The notes: generated from the letters alone by a model not told the origin. A DNA stretch of 64,000 nucleotides from Pannonibacter anstelovis (GCF_036881715.1 NZ_JBAKBF010000015.1:1-64000); one strand, 5' to 3'; shown: positions 7,579 through 16,797, counted from the first letter of the stretch. Numbers and translations are program-made.

Positions 7579-8358
7579 TTACCGCAGGTTGGTTGTGGTC
7601 GAGTACATGTCATCAGCGGCCTTGATGATGCGGGAATTCATCTCGTAGGCACGCTGGGCGGAAATGAGATCTGCAATCTCCGTCACGGCATCAACATTCG
7701 CCATCTCGAGGAAGTTCTGCTGCAAGCTGCCGAAGCTGTCCTCGCTGGGGTTGCCAACCTGTGCCGCGCCGCTGGCATCGGTCTGGAGGAAGAGGTTGTC
7801 GCCAATGGCTTCAAGTCCGGCCTTGTTGACGAAGCGGGCGAGCTGGATCTGACCAAGGTTCACCGCCGCTCCATCGACAATCACCTGCACCGTGCCGTCG
7901 GCTGCGATCGTCAGGTCGCGGCCATTTTCGGGGATGACAATGCCGGGCTGGATGGTGAAGCCGTCGACGGTGACCAGCGTGCCGTTGGCATCGCGCTCGA
8001 ATGAGCCGTCCCGTGAATAGGCCGTGGTGCCATCGGGCATCTGGATCTGGAAGAAGCCTTCGCCGCGGATGGCGACGTCGGTTTCCTTGTTGGTCTGCTC
8101 CAGGTTGCCCTGGCTCATGATGCGTGTGGTGGAAGCGGTCTTCACACCCGAACCGATCTGCACGCCGGTCGGCACGATGGTGCCCGCGTTCGATGTGTCC
8201 GTGCCCATGCGGCGAAGGTTCTGGTAGAGCAGATCCTGGAAATCGGCCCGCTGGCGCTTGAAGCCGGTGGTGCGCATGTTGGCAACGTTGTTCGAAATGA
8301 CTTCAACGTTGAGTTCCTGCGCCTTCATACCTGTGGCGGCGATATGGAGTGCTTTCAT
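7579..8358 (-). CDS. flgG: Flagellar distal rod protein FlgG
   Basis: Distal rod subunit. The 259-residue protein has the N-terminal rod/hook helix (MKALHIAATGMKAQELNVEV, then ISNNVANMRTTGFKRQRADF), the core EGFFQIQMPDG, and the C-terminal helix DLISAQRAYEMNSRIIKAAD. FlgG is told from FlgF by the closely spaced LNVEVISNNVANM, the FQDLLYQ block and its length. It sits 20 bases after flgF and 13 before flgA. Confidence 0.97.
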   Translation of the reverse strand: MKALHIAATGMKAQELNVEVISNNVANMRTTGFKRQRADFQDLLYQNLRRMGTDTSNAGTIVPTGVQIGSGVKTASTTRIMSQGNLEQTNKETDVAIRGEGFFQIQMPDGTTAYSRDGSFERDANGTLVTVDGFTIQPGIVIPENGRDLTIAADGTVQVIVDGAAVNLGQIQLARFVNKAGLEAIGDNLFLQTDASGAAQVGNPSEDSFGSLQQNFLEMANVDAVTEIADLISAQRAYEMNSRIIKAADDMYSTTTNLR

Positions 8359-8378
8359 GGTGGTCTCTCCTGTCCGTC

Positions 8379-9119
8379 TCAGGCCTGCGACTTGCCGAGG
8401 CGCTCAACGGCCGAGCGGGACAGGTCATAGGTGTCCTTCATCAGCTTGGTCACGCTCTCGTACTTGCGGGTGATCTCAATCAACTCTGTTACGGCCGTGA
8501 TGCCATGGACGTTGGACTGCTCGACGGCACCCTGGATCACCCGTGTGCGCGTGACAGGCTGCGGATCCGTGTAGGTCATCAGGTTGTTGCCGATCGACAC
8601 CGCGTTGCGCGGCTCCTGGAAAGCCACAAGACGTACGCGGCCGCGTACGCCGAGCTCGGAAGAAATCGTTCCGTCAGCGGCAATGTCGATCTGTCCGTCC
8701 TGCGTGCTGAAGGTGATCGGGCCGCCTTCTGTCAGGACCGGGCGGCCATCCGGCGTGACCAGCTGACCGGCGCTGTCGAGGTGGAACGATCCGTTGCGCG
8801 TGTAGGCTTCGCTTCCATCTTCCATCTGCACCGCGAACCAGCCATCGCCATCGACGGCAAGATCGAGTGGATTGCCGGTCATGATGATTCCGCCAGCCTG
8901 AAAGTCCGTGAAGGTCCTTGCGTCCTGAACATAGGAGAGGGTTCTGTCGCCGCGCTGGAAGGCCGTCGCCTGCGCCACCGGCATCAGATATTCCTCGAAT
9001 TTCATATGCTTGGCCTTGTAGCCAGACGTTGTCATGTTCGCCAGGTTGTTGGCGGTCACATCCAGCTGCCTGCGCAAGGCAACCTGCCGGGACAGGTTAA
9101 TGAGCTGCGCATTCTCCAT
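8379..9119 (-). CDS. flgF: Flagellar proximal rod protein FlgF
   Basis: Proximal rod subunit of 246 residues, related to FlgG but with the FlgF-type start (MENAQLINLSRQVALRRQLD, then VTANNLANMTTSGYKAKHMK) and C-terminal helix (ITAVTELIEITRKYESVTKL). It is first in the minus-strand flgF-flgG-flgA-flgH operon and divergent from fliL, sharing a 278-base control region with an array of CtrA-like half-sites. Confidence 0.95.
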   Translation of the reverse strand: MENAQLINLSRQVALRRQLDVTANNLANMTTSGYKAKHMKFEEYLMPVAQATAFQRGDRTLSYVQDARTFTDFQAGGIIMTGNPLDLAVDGDGWFAVQMEDGSEAYTRNGSFHLDSAGQLVTPDGRPVLTEGGPITFSTQDGQIDIAADGTISSELGVRGRVRLVAFQEPRNAVSIGNNLMTYTDPQPVTRTRVIQGAVEQSNVHGITAVTELIEITRKYESVTKLMKDTYDLSRSAVERLGKSQA

Positions 9120-9310
9120 GTTAACGATTCCTTTTTGCTCCCCGAGGGCACGCCAGCCTCCCCAGGCCAGCGTGCCAGCATCCCTGAAGCAGGGAGTGTG
9201 CCAGTTTTTATTTTGTTGAAATCATTGAGTATTTTTCACTTTGGCGCGATACGGGGTGCAAATAGGTGAGGAAAAAATGAACCAGTGGGCAACAGTTGCC
9301 GGGCGATGGG

Positions 9311-9336
9311 TTAAGGAGTTGGTAACCACTCGTTAA
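9311..9336. promoter_or_regulatory. Triple CtrA half-site array between flgF and fliL
   Basis: TTAA-N7-GTAA-N7-TTAA: three half-sites exactly 11 bases apart, two perfect and one with a single mismatch. The array lies 62 bases before fliL and 192 before flgF. In Caulobacter the fliL operon is a direct CtrA target, which supports the reading. Confidence 0.65.
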
Positions 9337-9397
9337 CGATTAACCCTTTAGAAACTATTCACGCGCATGGCATGTGCGGCAAGCTGGCGGGGCGGCA

Positions 9398-9895
9398 ATG
9401 GCCGATACGGATACCGACGCCGAGAACGGCGAAGAAGGCGACGCGAAGAAGGGCGGCAAAAAGAAGCTGATCATCTTCGGGGCCGCTGGGCTTGTTGCGC
9501 TGCTCGCTATCGGCGGTGCAGTCTGGTTCTTTTTTCTGTCCGGAAGCGAGGAACCAGTTGACCCGGATGCTCCGCCTGTTGTCGAGCAGAAGCCGGTGGT
9601 CTTCTATGACCTTCCGGAAATGACCGTGAATCTGTCCACCGAAGGGCGGGCGACCTATCTCAGGGTGCGCATTGCGCTTGAGGTGGCGGATCAGGCGATG
9701 GTGGACAGGATCAGTCCCTATCTGCCGCGTATTCTGGATGCGTTCCAGATCTACTTGCGTGAGTTGCGTCCCGCTGACCTCGAAGGGTCGGCCGGTTTGT
9801 TCAGGCTCAAGGAAGAGCTGCTCCGGCGCATCAATCTGGCGGTTCATCCCGCGAAGGTTGATGGAGTGCTGTTCAAGGAAATCCTGATTCAGTGA
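9398..9895 (+). CDS. fliL: Flagellar basal body-associated protein FliL
   Basis: Inner-membrane protein around the stator, required for torque or stator stability in alphaproteobacteria. The start at 9398 (MADTDTDAENGEEGDAKKGG) gives 165 residues: an acidic then lysine-rich cytoplasmic tail, one membrane helix at about 25-45 (IIFGAAGLVALLAIGGAVWFF), and the periplasmic stomatin-like domain (YDLPEMTVNLSTEGRATYLR onward) ending VDGVLFKEILIQ, the typical FliL terminus. It leads the fliL-fliM-pflI-motE operon, nine bases ahead of fliM. Confidence 0.95.
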   Translation: MADTDTDAENGEEGDAKKGGKKKLIIFGAAGLVALLAIGGAVWFFFLSGSEEPVDPDAPPVVEQKPVVFYDLPEMTVNLSTEGRATYLRVRIALEVADQAMVDRISPYLPRILDAFQIYLRELRPADLEGSAGLFRLKEELLRRINLAVHPAKVDGVLFKEILIQ

Positions 9896-9904
9896 CGGTG
9901 ATAC

Positions 9905-11131
9905 ATGGCTGACGACGACGATCTGAGTGACGCCGACCTGGCTGATGCCTGGGGTGCCGCGCTAGCCGAGCAAGGGGCTGGCGACGACGACGATGATCTG
10001 GCCGCTGCCTGGGGTGCGGCGCTGGAAGAGCAGGGTGTAGGCAGCGCTGACGACATGGCAGCCCAATGGGCTGCAATGATCGATGACAGCGAGCCGGAGC
10101 TCGAAAACGCCTCGCGCGGCGCAGACCGCGTTCTCAATCAGGAAGAAATCGACAACCTCCTCGGCTTCAACATCGAGGACACAATTTCGCGCGACCAGAG
10201 CGGCATTCGCGCCCTGATCAACTCGGCCATGGTGTCCTATGAACGCCTGCCGATGCTGGAAATCGTGTTCGACCGCCTGGTGCGCCTGACCACGACATCC
10301 TTGCGCAACTTCACGTCCGACAACGTTGAAGTGTCGCTCGATTCAATCAGTTCCGTTCGTTTCGGTGATTACCTGAACTCGATTCCGCTGCCTGCCATCC
10401 TTGGCGTGTTCAAGGCTGAGGAATGGGATGGCTTCGGTCTCGTGACGGTGGAATCGAGCCTCATCTACTCGATCATCGATGTGCTGCTGGGCGGTGGCCG
10501 CGGCACCACGGGCATCCGCGTCGAAGGGCGGCCCTACACCACCATCGAAACGAACCTTGTCCGGCGCATGCTGGAAATCATCCTGGCGGATGCAGAACAG
10601 GCCTTTGCGCCTCTGTCGCCCGTGCATTTCAGCCTGGAGCGTATGGAAACCAACCCGCGCTTCGCGGCGATCTCGCGTCCGGCGAATGCGGCCATCCTTG
10701 TCGAACTGCGCATCGACATGGAGGACCGTGGCGGCACCATCGAGATCATGATGCCCTATGCCACGCTGGAGCCGATCCGTGATCTGCTGCTGCAGATGTT
10801 CATGGGTGAGAAGTTCGGCCGCGATCCCATCTGGGAAGGGCATCTGGCAAGTGAGATTCATGCGGCCATGGTGGAGGTGGATGCCGTCCTCTACGAGACC
10901 TTCCTGCCTCTCAGCCGCGTCCTGAGCCTCGATGTGGGCCAGACACTCATTTTTGACGTGGAACCTGATGATCCGGTGACAATCAAGTGCGGCAACGTGG
11001 AGCTCAGTGAGGGTACACTCGGCAAGGTCGAGGATTCGATTGCGATTCGTGTCACACGCGGATTGCGCAAGCCGAAAATGACTCTGGCCGCATTTGAACG
11101 GGCCATGCAGAAGGAAATGGAAACGTCATGA
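9905..11131 (+). CDS. fliM: Flagellar motor switch protein FliM with repeated acidic N-terminus
   Basis: C-ring switch subunit that binds CheY-P and FliG. Residues about 77-400 are a standard FliM: the CheY-binding-type peptide LNQEEIDNLLGF at 77-88, the middle CheC-like domain with the GGGRG loop, and the C-terminal SpoA domain. The first 61 residues are unusual: three copies of an acidic, Trp-containing unit (DLADAWGAALAEQG, DLAAAWGAALEEQG, DMAAQWAAMIDD), with Trp at 16, 36 and 55. The normal FliM N-terminus starts directly with the EIDxLL peptide. Its stop overlaps the next gene by four bases. Confidence 0.96.
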   Translation: MADDDDLSDADLADAWGAALAEQGAGDDDDDLAAAWGAALEEQGVGSADDMAAQWAAMIDDSEPELENASRGADRVLNQEEIDNLLGFNIEDTISRDQSGIRALINSAMVSYERLPMLEIVFDRLVRLTTTSLRNFTSDNVEVSLDSISSVRFGDYLNSIPLPAILGVFKAEEWDGFGLVTVESSLIYSIIDVLLGGGRGTTGIRVEGRPYTTIETNLVRRMLEIILADAEQAFAPLSPVHFSLERMETNPRFAAISRPANAAILVELRIDMEDRGGTIEIMMPYATLEPIRDLLLQMFMGEKFGRDPIWEGHLASEIHAAMVEVDAVLYETFLPLSRVLSLDVGQTLIFDVEPDDPVTIKCGNVELSEGTLGKVEDSIAIRVTRGLRKPKMTLAAFERAMQKEMETS

Positions 11132-11808
11132 CGTCCCTGCCGCTTGGAATGTTGATCGAGGCTCTGGTGGCTGTCCTCCTGCTGGTCACCATCGGCTATT
11201 GCTGGATCCTGAACCGCCGTCTGCAGCGTCTGCGTGCCGATGAAGAGACCCTGCGTGCGACGATCTCCGAACTGATCACGGCCACCGAGATTGCCGAGCG
11301 TGCCATCCTTGGGCTGAAAGCCACCGCAAATGACGCGGACAAGACGCTTGGAACCCGGCTGACTCAGGCAGAACATCTGTCCAAGCTTCTCGCCGGGCAG
11401 TTGGGTGAGGGCGAAGCCGTTCTGACGCGCATCAGCCAGATTGCCGAAGCTGCCCGTACCGCTCATGCGGCTGAGGATGCCCGCCGCGCGTCCGAGGAGG
11501 AAGCGCGCCAGCGTGCGCAGGCGCAGGCTGAGGCCGAAGCCCGCCGTCTGGCGGCCGCGCAGCAGTCCGCAGCCCCTGCTTATCAGCAAGCGCCGCATGG
11601 TTATGCTGCTCCTCAGCCTGCGCCACGCCCGGCGGCTCCTGCTTCCTACGCTGCGCCATACCGCCAGCCGGCCCCGGCCTATGCACCTGCAGCTCCCGCG
11701 CCCGCTGCCGCTCCGTCCGTGAGCGCGCGTGACATCCGCGCCGCAGCTGCCGAAGCAACGGCCCGGCTTGAGCGCTTCCGCAAGAAATCAGGGGAGGCTG
11801 CTGCTTGA
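11128..11808 (+). CDS. PflI-like flagellar positioning protein (DUF6468-type)
   Basis: A 226-residue bitopic protein with an N-terminal membrane helix at about 8-27 (LIEALVAVLLLVTIGYCWIL), a helical region with LRATISELITATEIAERAIL at about 42-62, an Ala/Glu-rich coiled coil to about 145, a Pro/Ala/Tyr-rich linker, and a short basic C-terminal helix. The order fliL-fliM-this gene matches Caulobacter, where PflI localises to the pole and helps set flagellum position. The call rests on domain and synteny; function in this species is inferred. It overlaps fliM and motE by four bases each. Confidence 0.72.
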   Translation: MTSLPLGMLIEALVAVLLLVTIGYCWILNRRLQRLRADEETLRATISELITATEIAERAILGLKATANDADKTLGTRLTQAEHLSKLLAGQLGEGEAVLTRISQIAEAARTAHAAEDARRASEEEARQRAQAQAEAEARRLAAAQQSAAPAYQQAPHGYAAPQPAPRPAAPASYAAPYRQPAPAYAPAAPAPAAAPSVSARDIRAAAAEATARLERFRKKSGEAAA

Positions 11809-12542
11809 ACCTGCGCCTGCTTCCTGTTGTCGGTATTGCTGCCAGCGCCCTTCTTGCGCTGAAGCTGCTCGGCCTTGTGCTCGGTGGGCACACGGCCGTG
11901 GGACCGGTCATGGAAGCGCGGGCACAGGCCCAGCAGCCTGCCGCAGGTGAACCTGCGGCACAGCCCTCCGGCCAGACCGGAGAGCCGGCGCCTGCAGAGG
12001 CTGCGGCTTCCGCAGAGACTGAGGCTCCTGCACAGGAGGCTGAAGGCGCAGCGCCGCCAGTTCCGGATTCGCTGGAGATCGGCGGTTCAAGCGCCGAGCG
12101 TGCCGTGCTCGAGAGCCTGGGTGAGCGCCGCAGGGCCTTGCAGGATCAGGAAGGTCAGCTTGACCTGCGGGAAAAGCTTCTGCAGGCGACCGAAGAGCGC
12201 TTGCAGAAGCGGGTTGATGAACTGAAGTCACTCGAGCAGCAGATTCAGCAGGGTGTCGAGGAAAAGAAGAAGCAGGAGGAGGGCGAGATCGCGGCACTTG
12301 TGGTCATGTATGAGAACATGAAACCCAAGGATGCAGCGCGTATCTTCGACCGTCTTGAACTCGACGTGCTGCTCAAAGTCGTGCGGCAGATGAAGCCGAG
12401 GAAAATGGCCGACATCCTTGCACGCATGTCTCCTGAAGCGGCGGAGAAGCTCACGGTCGCTATCGCCGGCGGGGAGCCGGACCAGCCGCAGGGGGCGTCT
12501 GTTCAGGCACCTGCTACGCTGCCGAAAATTGGCTCAAACTGA
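11805..12542 (+). CDS. motE: MotE-family flagellar motility protein
   Basis: A 245-residue protein beginning with TTG at 11805, supported by GGGGAGG just upstream and a four-base overlap with the preceding stop. It has an N-terminal signal or anchor helix (4-27), an Ala/Pro/Glu-rich stretch to about 85, a coiled coil (LGERRRALQDQEGQLDLREK onward), and an MgtE-N-like helical domain (VMYENMKPKDAARIFDRLEL and MKPRKMADILARMSPEAAEK). In Sinorhizobium, MotE is a periplasmic chaperone that stabilises MotC. No motC is visible; the neighbour is a giant periplasmic TPR protein instead. Confidence 0.8.
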   Translation: MNLRLLPVVGIAASALLALKLLGLVLGGHTAVGPVMEARAQAQQPAAGEPAAQPSGQTGEPAPAEAAASAETEAPAQEAEGAAPPVPDSLEIGGSSAERAVLESLGERRRALQDQEGQLDLREKLLQATEERLQKRVDELKSLEQQIQQGVEEKKKQEEGEIAALVVMYENMKPKDAARIFDRLELDVLLKVVRQMKPRKMADILARMSPEAAEKLTVAIAGGEPDQPQGASVQAPATLPKIGSN

Positions 12543-12570
12543 CGGAAAGCGGCAAGTTTCGGGATGTGGT

Positions 12571-12585
12571 GTAACAGGGTGTTAA
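12571..12585. promoter_or_regulatory. Possible CtrA-like box upstream of the TPR gene
   Basis: GTAA-N7-TTAA, one mismatch from the CtrA consensus, in the 71-base gap between motE and the TPR gene. It may give this long gene a promoter of its own. Weak on its own. Confidence 0.3.
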
Positions 12586-12613
12586 GGCCGCTCCCCTAGT
12601 TTCAAACCGGAGC

Positions 12614-15600
12614 TTGTTCCAGAGGATAACCCTGACCTTGTTGAATGTTGTGAGGCATGCACGCCAGTGGGCCTCAGCCAGGGTCCACGCAGCGTCCCGG
12701 ACTATTCCGGGGGCGGATGTCTTGTGCCGCAGCCTTGCCGTTTTGCTTGCCGTGTCCTTGCCGCTGATGCCCCTCGCTCAGGTCCATGCCCAGACGGCCG
12801 AAGCCGTGGAGATGGAAGCGCGAGCCGAAGAGGGCTATGGCCGGATGATCCTGACCTTCAAGGACAGGACTCTGCTGCCGCATTATGATGCTGCTGTCAC
12901 AAACAATGTGCTGCGTGTTGCCTTTGAGACGCCGGTCCAGATCAGCGTGGACGATATTCCGCTGCTGCTCGGTGACTACGTCGCCATCGCGCGCCGTGAT
13001 CCGGACGGCAGCGCCATCCGCTTTGCCCTCAAGGATAAGTTCCGCATCAACACGCTTGAGGCAGGTGAGAAGCTCTTCATCGATATTCTGCCGTCCAACT
13101 GGCAGGGCCTGCCACCGGGGCTGCCGGATGAAGTTGTGCGCGAGCTGGCGCGGCGTGCCGAAGAGGCCATGCGGCAGGTCCGTGCGCTGGAGCAGGCCCG
13201 GTTGAAGGCGCAGGAAGGGCCGAAGGTCACGCTCCATGTCGGGGATCATCCGACCTTTACACGGCTCGTCTTCGACTGGTCCATCCAGTTTGATACGGCC
13301 TTCGTCCGAGAGGACGATATCGTCCGCATTACCTTCAATCATCCCGCTCAGCTGGATGTTGGGGATCTGCGTGCCCGTCTGCCGCGCGGTGTCGTCGATG
13401 CGACGGCCTTCATTGATGAGGGCAAGCTCAAGTTTCTGATGCGCCTTGAGCCGGGCGTCGATATCCGTGCTTTCCGTGAAGAGCAGACCTATGTGGTCGA
13501 TGTCAGTCCGCAAGAGGCCCAGGTTCCGGCAGATCCGGCCAATGCGGCCATAAACGATGCCTTGGGTGCAGATTCGCCGTCTGGAGCCTCCGGCATGATT
13601 GTCGCGCCCGGGGACCGTGATTATACGCCGCGCCAGCCTGAAGGTGCACCTGCCTCCGGCGCCCCGCAGGCTGATCAGGATCCGGTTTTCGACGGGGTCG
13701 AGGGCGGCGGCGTGAGCCGTCCGAGGCCGGGGGCCATCGGTCCGCGTGTCGTGCCTGAACCCCCTGTTGCGCAGAATAGCACGGCTCCTGACCCTGAAGC
13801 CGGCGAAGGGCCGGCCGATGTAGCTCTGGCTGAACCCGGTGCGGAGGAAGCATCTTTTCCGCTGCCTAGGGCAAAGCCGGCAGCCTTTACGGAGCTGGCC
13901 TTGCAAGGGCCTCTGACGGACGGTTCGCGGACCAGTCAGCCGATCATCATTCCGCCTCTGGGCGGAGAACCGGAAACGGTGGCTTCGGTTGCTTTCGTTC
14001 CACCTGTTCGCGAGCCGGCACCTGAGGCGGCGCAGTCCGCAGAGGATGCTTCGCAAATGGCTCCTGTCGCAGCTGGGCCTGCCCAGGAGGCCGGAGACCG
14101 TTTAATTGATGTGGTGCCGCTTGATCCGATGCCCCAGGCTGAGGAGCGTTCAGCGGTACCTGTTGTTCAGGAGCCTGTGCCTGCTGATTTGCCGCCGGTC
14201 ATTGATCTGACGGGGGCGCCTCAGCCGCAGGCCAATGAACCTTGGCGGGCGACTGGCGGCAATGATGCTGCGGGCGAACAGGCGCAGGCAATTCCCTCCA
14301 GCATCTTCGGCGGTCCGGCCCGGTCTCCCGAAAGCCTCCCGCCTGATGCGGCGGAAGCAACCCGTAATTTCGTTGCTGCCGAAGCCCGGCGCATCGGCAA
14401 TTCCGTGCGTGTCGTGTTTCCCTTCCGGGAGCAGGTTTCTACCGCCCTGTTCCGGCGGAACGATAGCGTCTGGATGGTGTTCGATACCAGCTCGGCAATT
14501 GACGTGCGCGGGATGCGTTCTGCTCTCGGAGATATCGCCAGTGCGGTCGATATCCAGAGTTACGGTGACTTCTCTGTGCTCCGGGTGAATGTCAGTTCTG
14601 CCACGCTGGCGACCCTTGGTGCTGATGGAAATGCCTGGAATCTCGTCATCGGCGATATGATCGTTGAGCCCTCGCGCCCGCTGCTGATGGAGCGTACCCT
14701 GCGGATAGACGGCGGATCGGTGCTGCGGGTATCCTTCCAGAACCCGCGGTATGTCCGCAAGTTCACCGATCCGGACGTGGGAGACGAAATCCATGCCGTA
14801 ACCGGTTTTGGTCCGGCGCGCGGCTTGCTCAAGCCACAGCGTTTCGTCGATTTGGATGCGCTGTCCTCCGCGCATGGCGTTGCAGTCGTACCCAAGTCGG
14901 ACGGCGTCCGGGTCCAGCTGGTGGGCGATGATGTCATCCTGGAAAAGACCGACGGCCTGATCCTGTCGAGCAGCCATCTGCGGCAGGGCTCCGGTTCCTT
15001 CAATTCCATCGTCGCCGCGGACAATGTTGCTTCCATCGAGTTCTCCAACCTGACAACCTCGGAACCGGCGGAGTTCATCCGCCGCCGCAATGAGCTTGAA
15101 GCTGCCGTCGCGGCTGCTCCGGAAGGACGGCGGCAAGGACCGAGGCTGGACCTGGCCCGGTTTTACCTTGCGCATGTCTTCCCCCACGAATCTCTGGGGT
15201 TGATGGAGCTGGCGCTCGAGGAAGAGCCTGCACTGGCGCAGGATCCGATGTTCAATCTCATGATGGGCGCAGCCCAGACGCTTGCCGGACGTCCGAGGGA
15301 GGCGGTGCCCTTTCTGAGCCGTCATGACCTTAAGAACAATCCGGACGCTGCCGTGTGGCAGACCATCGTTGAAGTGGCCCTCGGCCAGTGGGCTCCGGCC
15401 CGCGCTGCATTGACACGCGGCCGTTCCGTCATTGGCAATTACCCTGTCAATATTCAGGCCGAGTTCAATCTGGCTGCAGCGCAGGCCATGGTGGAGCTGA
15501 ATGATTTCGGTATGGCCAATGTCATTCTTGCGGAGATCGAGCCAGCCCTCATCACCCCGCAGCAGGCCACCCGCTACGACCTTCTGCGTGGCCGCGTGGC

Positions 15601-16771
15601 CGATGCGTCGGGCAGGTCGCTTGAAGCGCTGACCGCCTTTGATCTTGTCGCCCGCAGCTTTGACCGGCCGCGTGCCGCCGAAGCCCAGTACCGGGCCCTG
15701 CGTATCCGCTACCGTGACGGTGAGGTCGGGATCGACAATGCCATCAACGAGCTTGGCGGCCTAGCGGCCTCCTGGCGCGGAGATGAGACGGAACTGAAGA
15801 CATTGCGGCTGCTCGCCCAGCTTCAGGCCGAAAAGGGCAATTACCGCGAGGCGTTCGAGGCGATGAAGTCTGCGCTTCAGGCCCAGCCGGATGCGGAGAC
15901 CACCCGCTTGCTGCAGGAAGAGATGTCCGCGCTTTTCTCCAGCCTGTTCCTTCATGGCAAGGCGGATGAAATGCCGGCGGTCAAGTCATTGGCGCTGTTC
16001 TACGACTTCCGTGAGCTGATGCCAGTGGGGCGCCAGGGGGACGAAATGGTGCGCAAGCTCGCCAAGCGTCTTGTCGAGGTGGATCTTCTGGATCAGGCCG
16101 CCGGCCTGTTGCAGCATCAGGTGGACAACCGCCTCAAGGGGGCCGCCCGTGCGCAGATCGCAGCTGACCTTGGAGCCATCTATCTGATGGACCGCAAGCC
16201 GGAGCGGGCCCTGGCAGTGCTCAACCGCACCCGTCAGGCCAACCTGCCGTCATCGCTGGAGCGTCAGCGCAATATCATCGAGGCACGCGCCATGACGGAG
16301 AGCGGGCGTCCGGATCTGGCACTGGAGCTGGTACGCAACATGCGTGGGGCGGACGTGGACCGGTTGCGCGCCGATACGTTCTGGAAGGCTCAGAGCTGGC
16401 GTGAGGCCGGTGAACAGCTGGAAGCCATGTATGGCTCGCGCTGGTCAGACAATATTCCGCTGGAGCAGATCGAGCGCGATGACATCCTGAAGGCGGCAAT
16501 CGGCTACTCGCTTGCCGGAGATCAGCTCAGCCTCGACCGGCTGCGGACCAAATATGCGAAGAAGATGGCGGACAGTCCGCAGTCTGCTTCATTCGAGGTG
16601 GTGACCCGGCCCATTGCTGCTCAGGGGGTCGAGTTCCTCGATGTGGTCAAGGGCATCGCCGCCACGGATACACTCGACACGTTCCTGCAGGAATACCGGC
16701 GTCAGTACATGTCGCCGGCTGCGGACAGTGGCAGCAGCTCGCTGGCCAATGCCATGCCGGCCAACGGCTGA
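12614..16771 (+). CDS. Giant periplasmic AMIN-like/TPR protein of the flagellar cluster
   Basis: A 1385-residue secreted or periplasmic protein. A hydrophobic signal (about 39-59, ending AQVHA) follows a basic leader. Residues about 65-310 and 595-840 contain beta-rich, AMIN-like blocks (GRMILTFKDRT, TRLVFDWSIQFDTAFVREDD, VRVVFPFREQVSTALFRRND). A Pro/Glu/Ala-rich linker spans about 310-590. From about 845 to the end it is TPR-like helical repeats (LDLARFYLAHVFPHESLGLM, REAVPFLSRHDLKNNPDAAV). The start is uncertain: TTG at 12614, or TTG at 12638 or GTG at 12650 behind AGAGGA. It follows motE by 71 bases. No named function; a motor or peptidoglycan-associated scaffold is inferred. Confidence 0.85.
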   Translation: MFQRITLTLLNVVRHARQWASARVHAASRTIPGADVLCRSLAVLLAVSLPLMPLAQVHAQTAEAVEMEARAEEGYGRMILTFKDRTLLPHYDAAVTNNVLRVAFETPVQISVDDIPLLLGDYVAIARRDPDGSAIRFALKDKFRINTLEAGEKLFIDILPSNWQGLPPGLPDEVVRELARRAEEAMRQVRALEQARLKAQEGPKVTLHVGDHPTFTRLVFDWSIQFDTAFVREDDIVRITFNHPAQLDVGDLRARLPRGVVDATAFIDEGKLKFLMRLEPGVDIRAFREEQTYVVDVSPQEAQVPADPANAAINDALGADSPSGASGMIVAPGDRDYTPRQPEGAPASGAPQADQDPVFDGVEGGGVSRPRPGAIGPRVVPEPPVAQNSTAPDPEAGEGPADVALAEPGAEEASFPLPRAKPAAFTELALQGPLTDGSRTSQPIIIPPLGGEPETVASVAFVPPVREPAPEAAQSAEDASQMAPVAAGPAQEAGDRLIDVVPLDPMPQAEERSAVPVVQEPVPADLPPVIDLTGAPQPQANEPWRATGGNDAAGEQAQAIPSSIFGGPARSPESLPPDAAEATRNFVAAEARRIGNSVRVVFPFREQVSTALFRRNDSVWMVFDTSSAIDVRGMRSALGDIASAVDIQSYGDFSVLRVNVSSATLATLGADGNAWNLVIGDMIVEPSRPLLMERTLRIDGGSVLRVSFQNPRYVRKFTDPDVGDEIHAVTGFGPARGLLKPQRFVDLDALSSAHGVAVVPKSDGVRVQLVGDDVILEKTDGLILSSSHLRQGSGSFNSIVAADNVASIEFSNLTTSEPAEFIRRRNELEAAVAAAPEGRRQGPRLDLARFYLAHVFPHESLGLMELALEEEPALAQDPMFNLMMGAAQTLAGRPREAVPFLSRHDLKNNPDAAVWQTIVEVALGQWAPARAALTRGRSVIGNYPVNIQAEFNLAAAQAMVELNDFGMANVILAEIEPALITPQQATRYDLLRGRVADASGRSLEALTAFDLVARSFDRPRAAEAQYRALRIRYRDGEVGIDNAINELGGLAASWRGDETELKTLRLLAQLQAEKGNYREAFEAMKSALQAQPDAETTRLLQEEMSALFSSLFLHGKADEMPAVKSLALFYDFRELMPVGRQGDEMVRKLAKRLVEVDLLDQAAGLLQHQVDNRLKGAARAQIAADLGAIYLMDRKPERALAVLNRTRQANLPSSLERQRNIIEARAMTESGRPDLALELVRNMRGADVDRLRADTFWKAQSWREAGEQLEAMYGSRWSDNIPLEQIERDDILKAAIGYSLAGDQLSLDRLRTKYAKKMADSPQSASFEVVTRPIAAQGVEFLDVVKGIAATDTLDTFLQEYRRQYMSPAADSGSSSLANAMPANG

Positions 16772-16797
16772 TACCCTGTCCTGCGTCAGGGAATGGG

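Noticed and set aside
9241..9262. TGGCGC...TGCA upstream of fliL as a sigma-54 promoter
   Set aside because: The GG-to-GC spacing is 13 bases instead of 10.
12674..14056. A 460-residue frame antisense to the TPR gene
   Set aside because: The plus-strand gene has a signal peptide, domain structure and operon position; the antisense frame has none.
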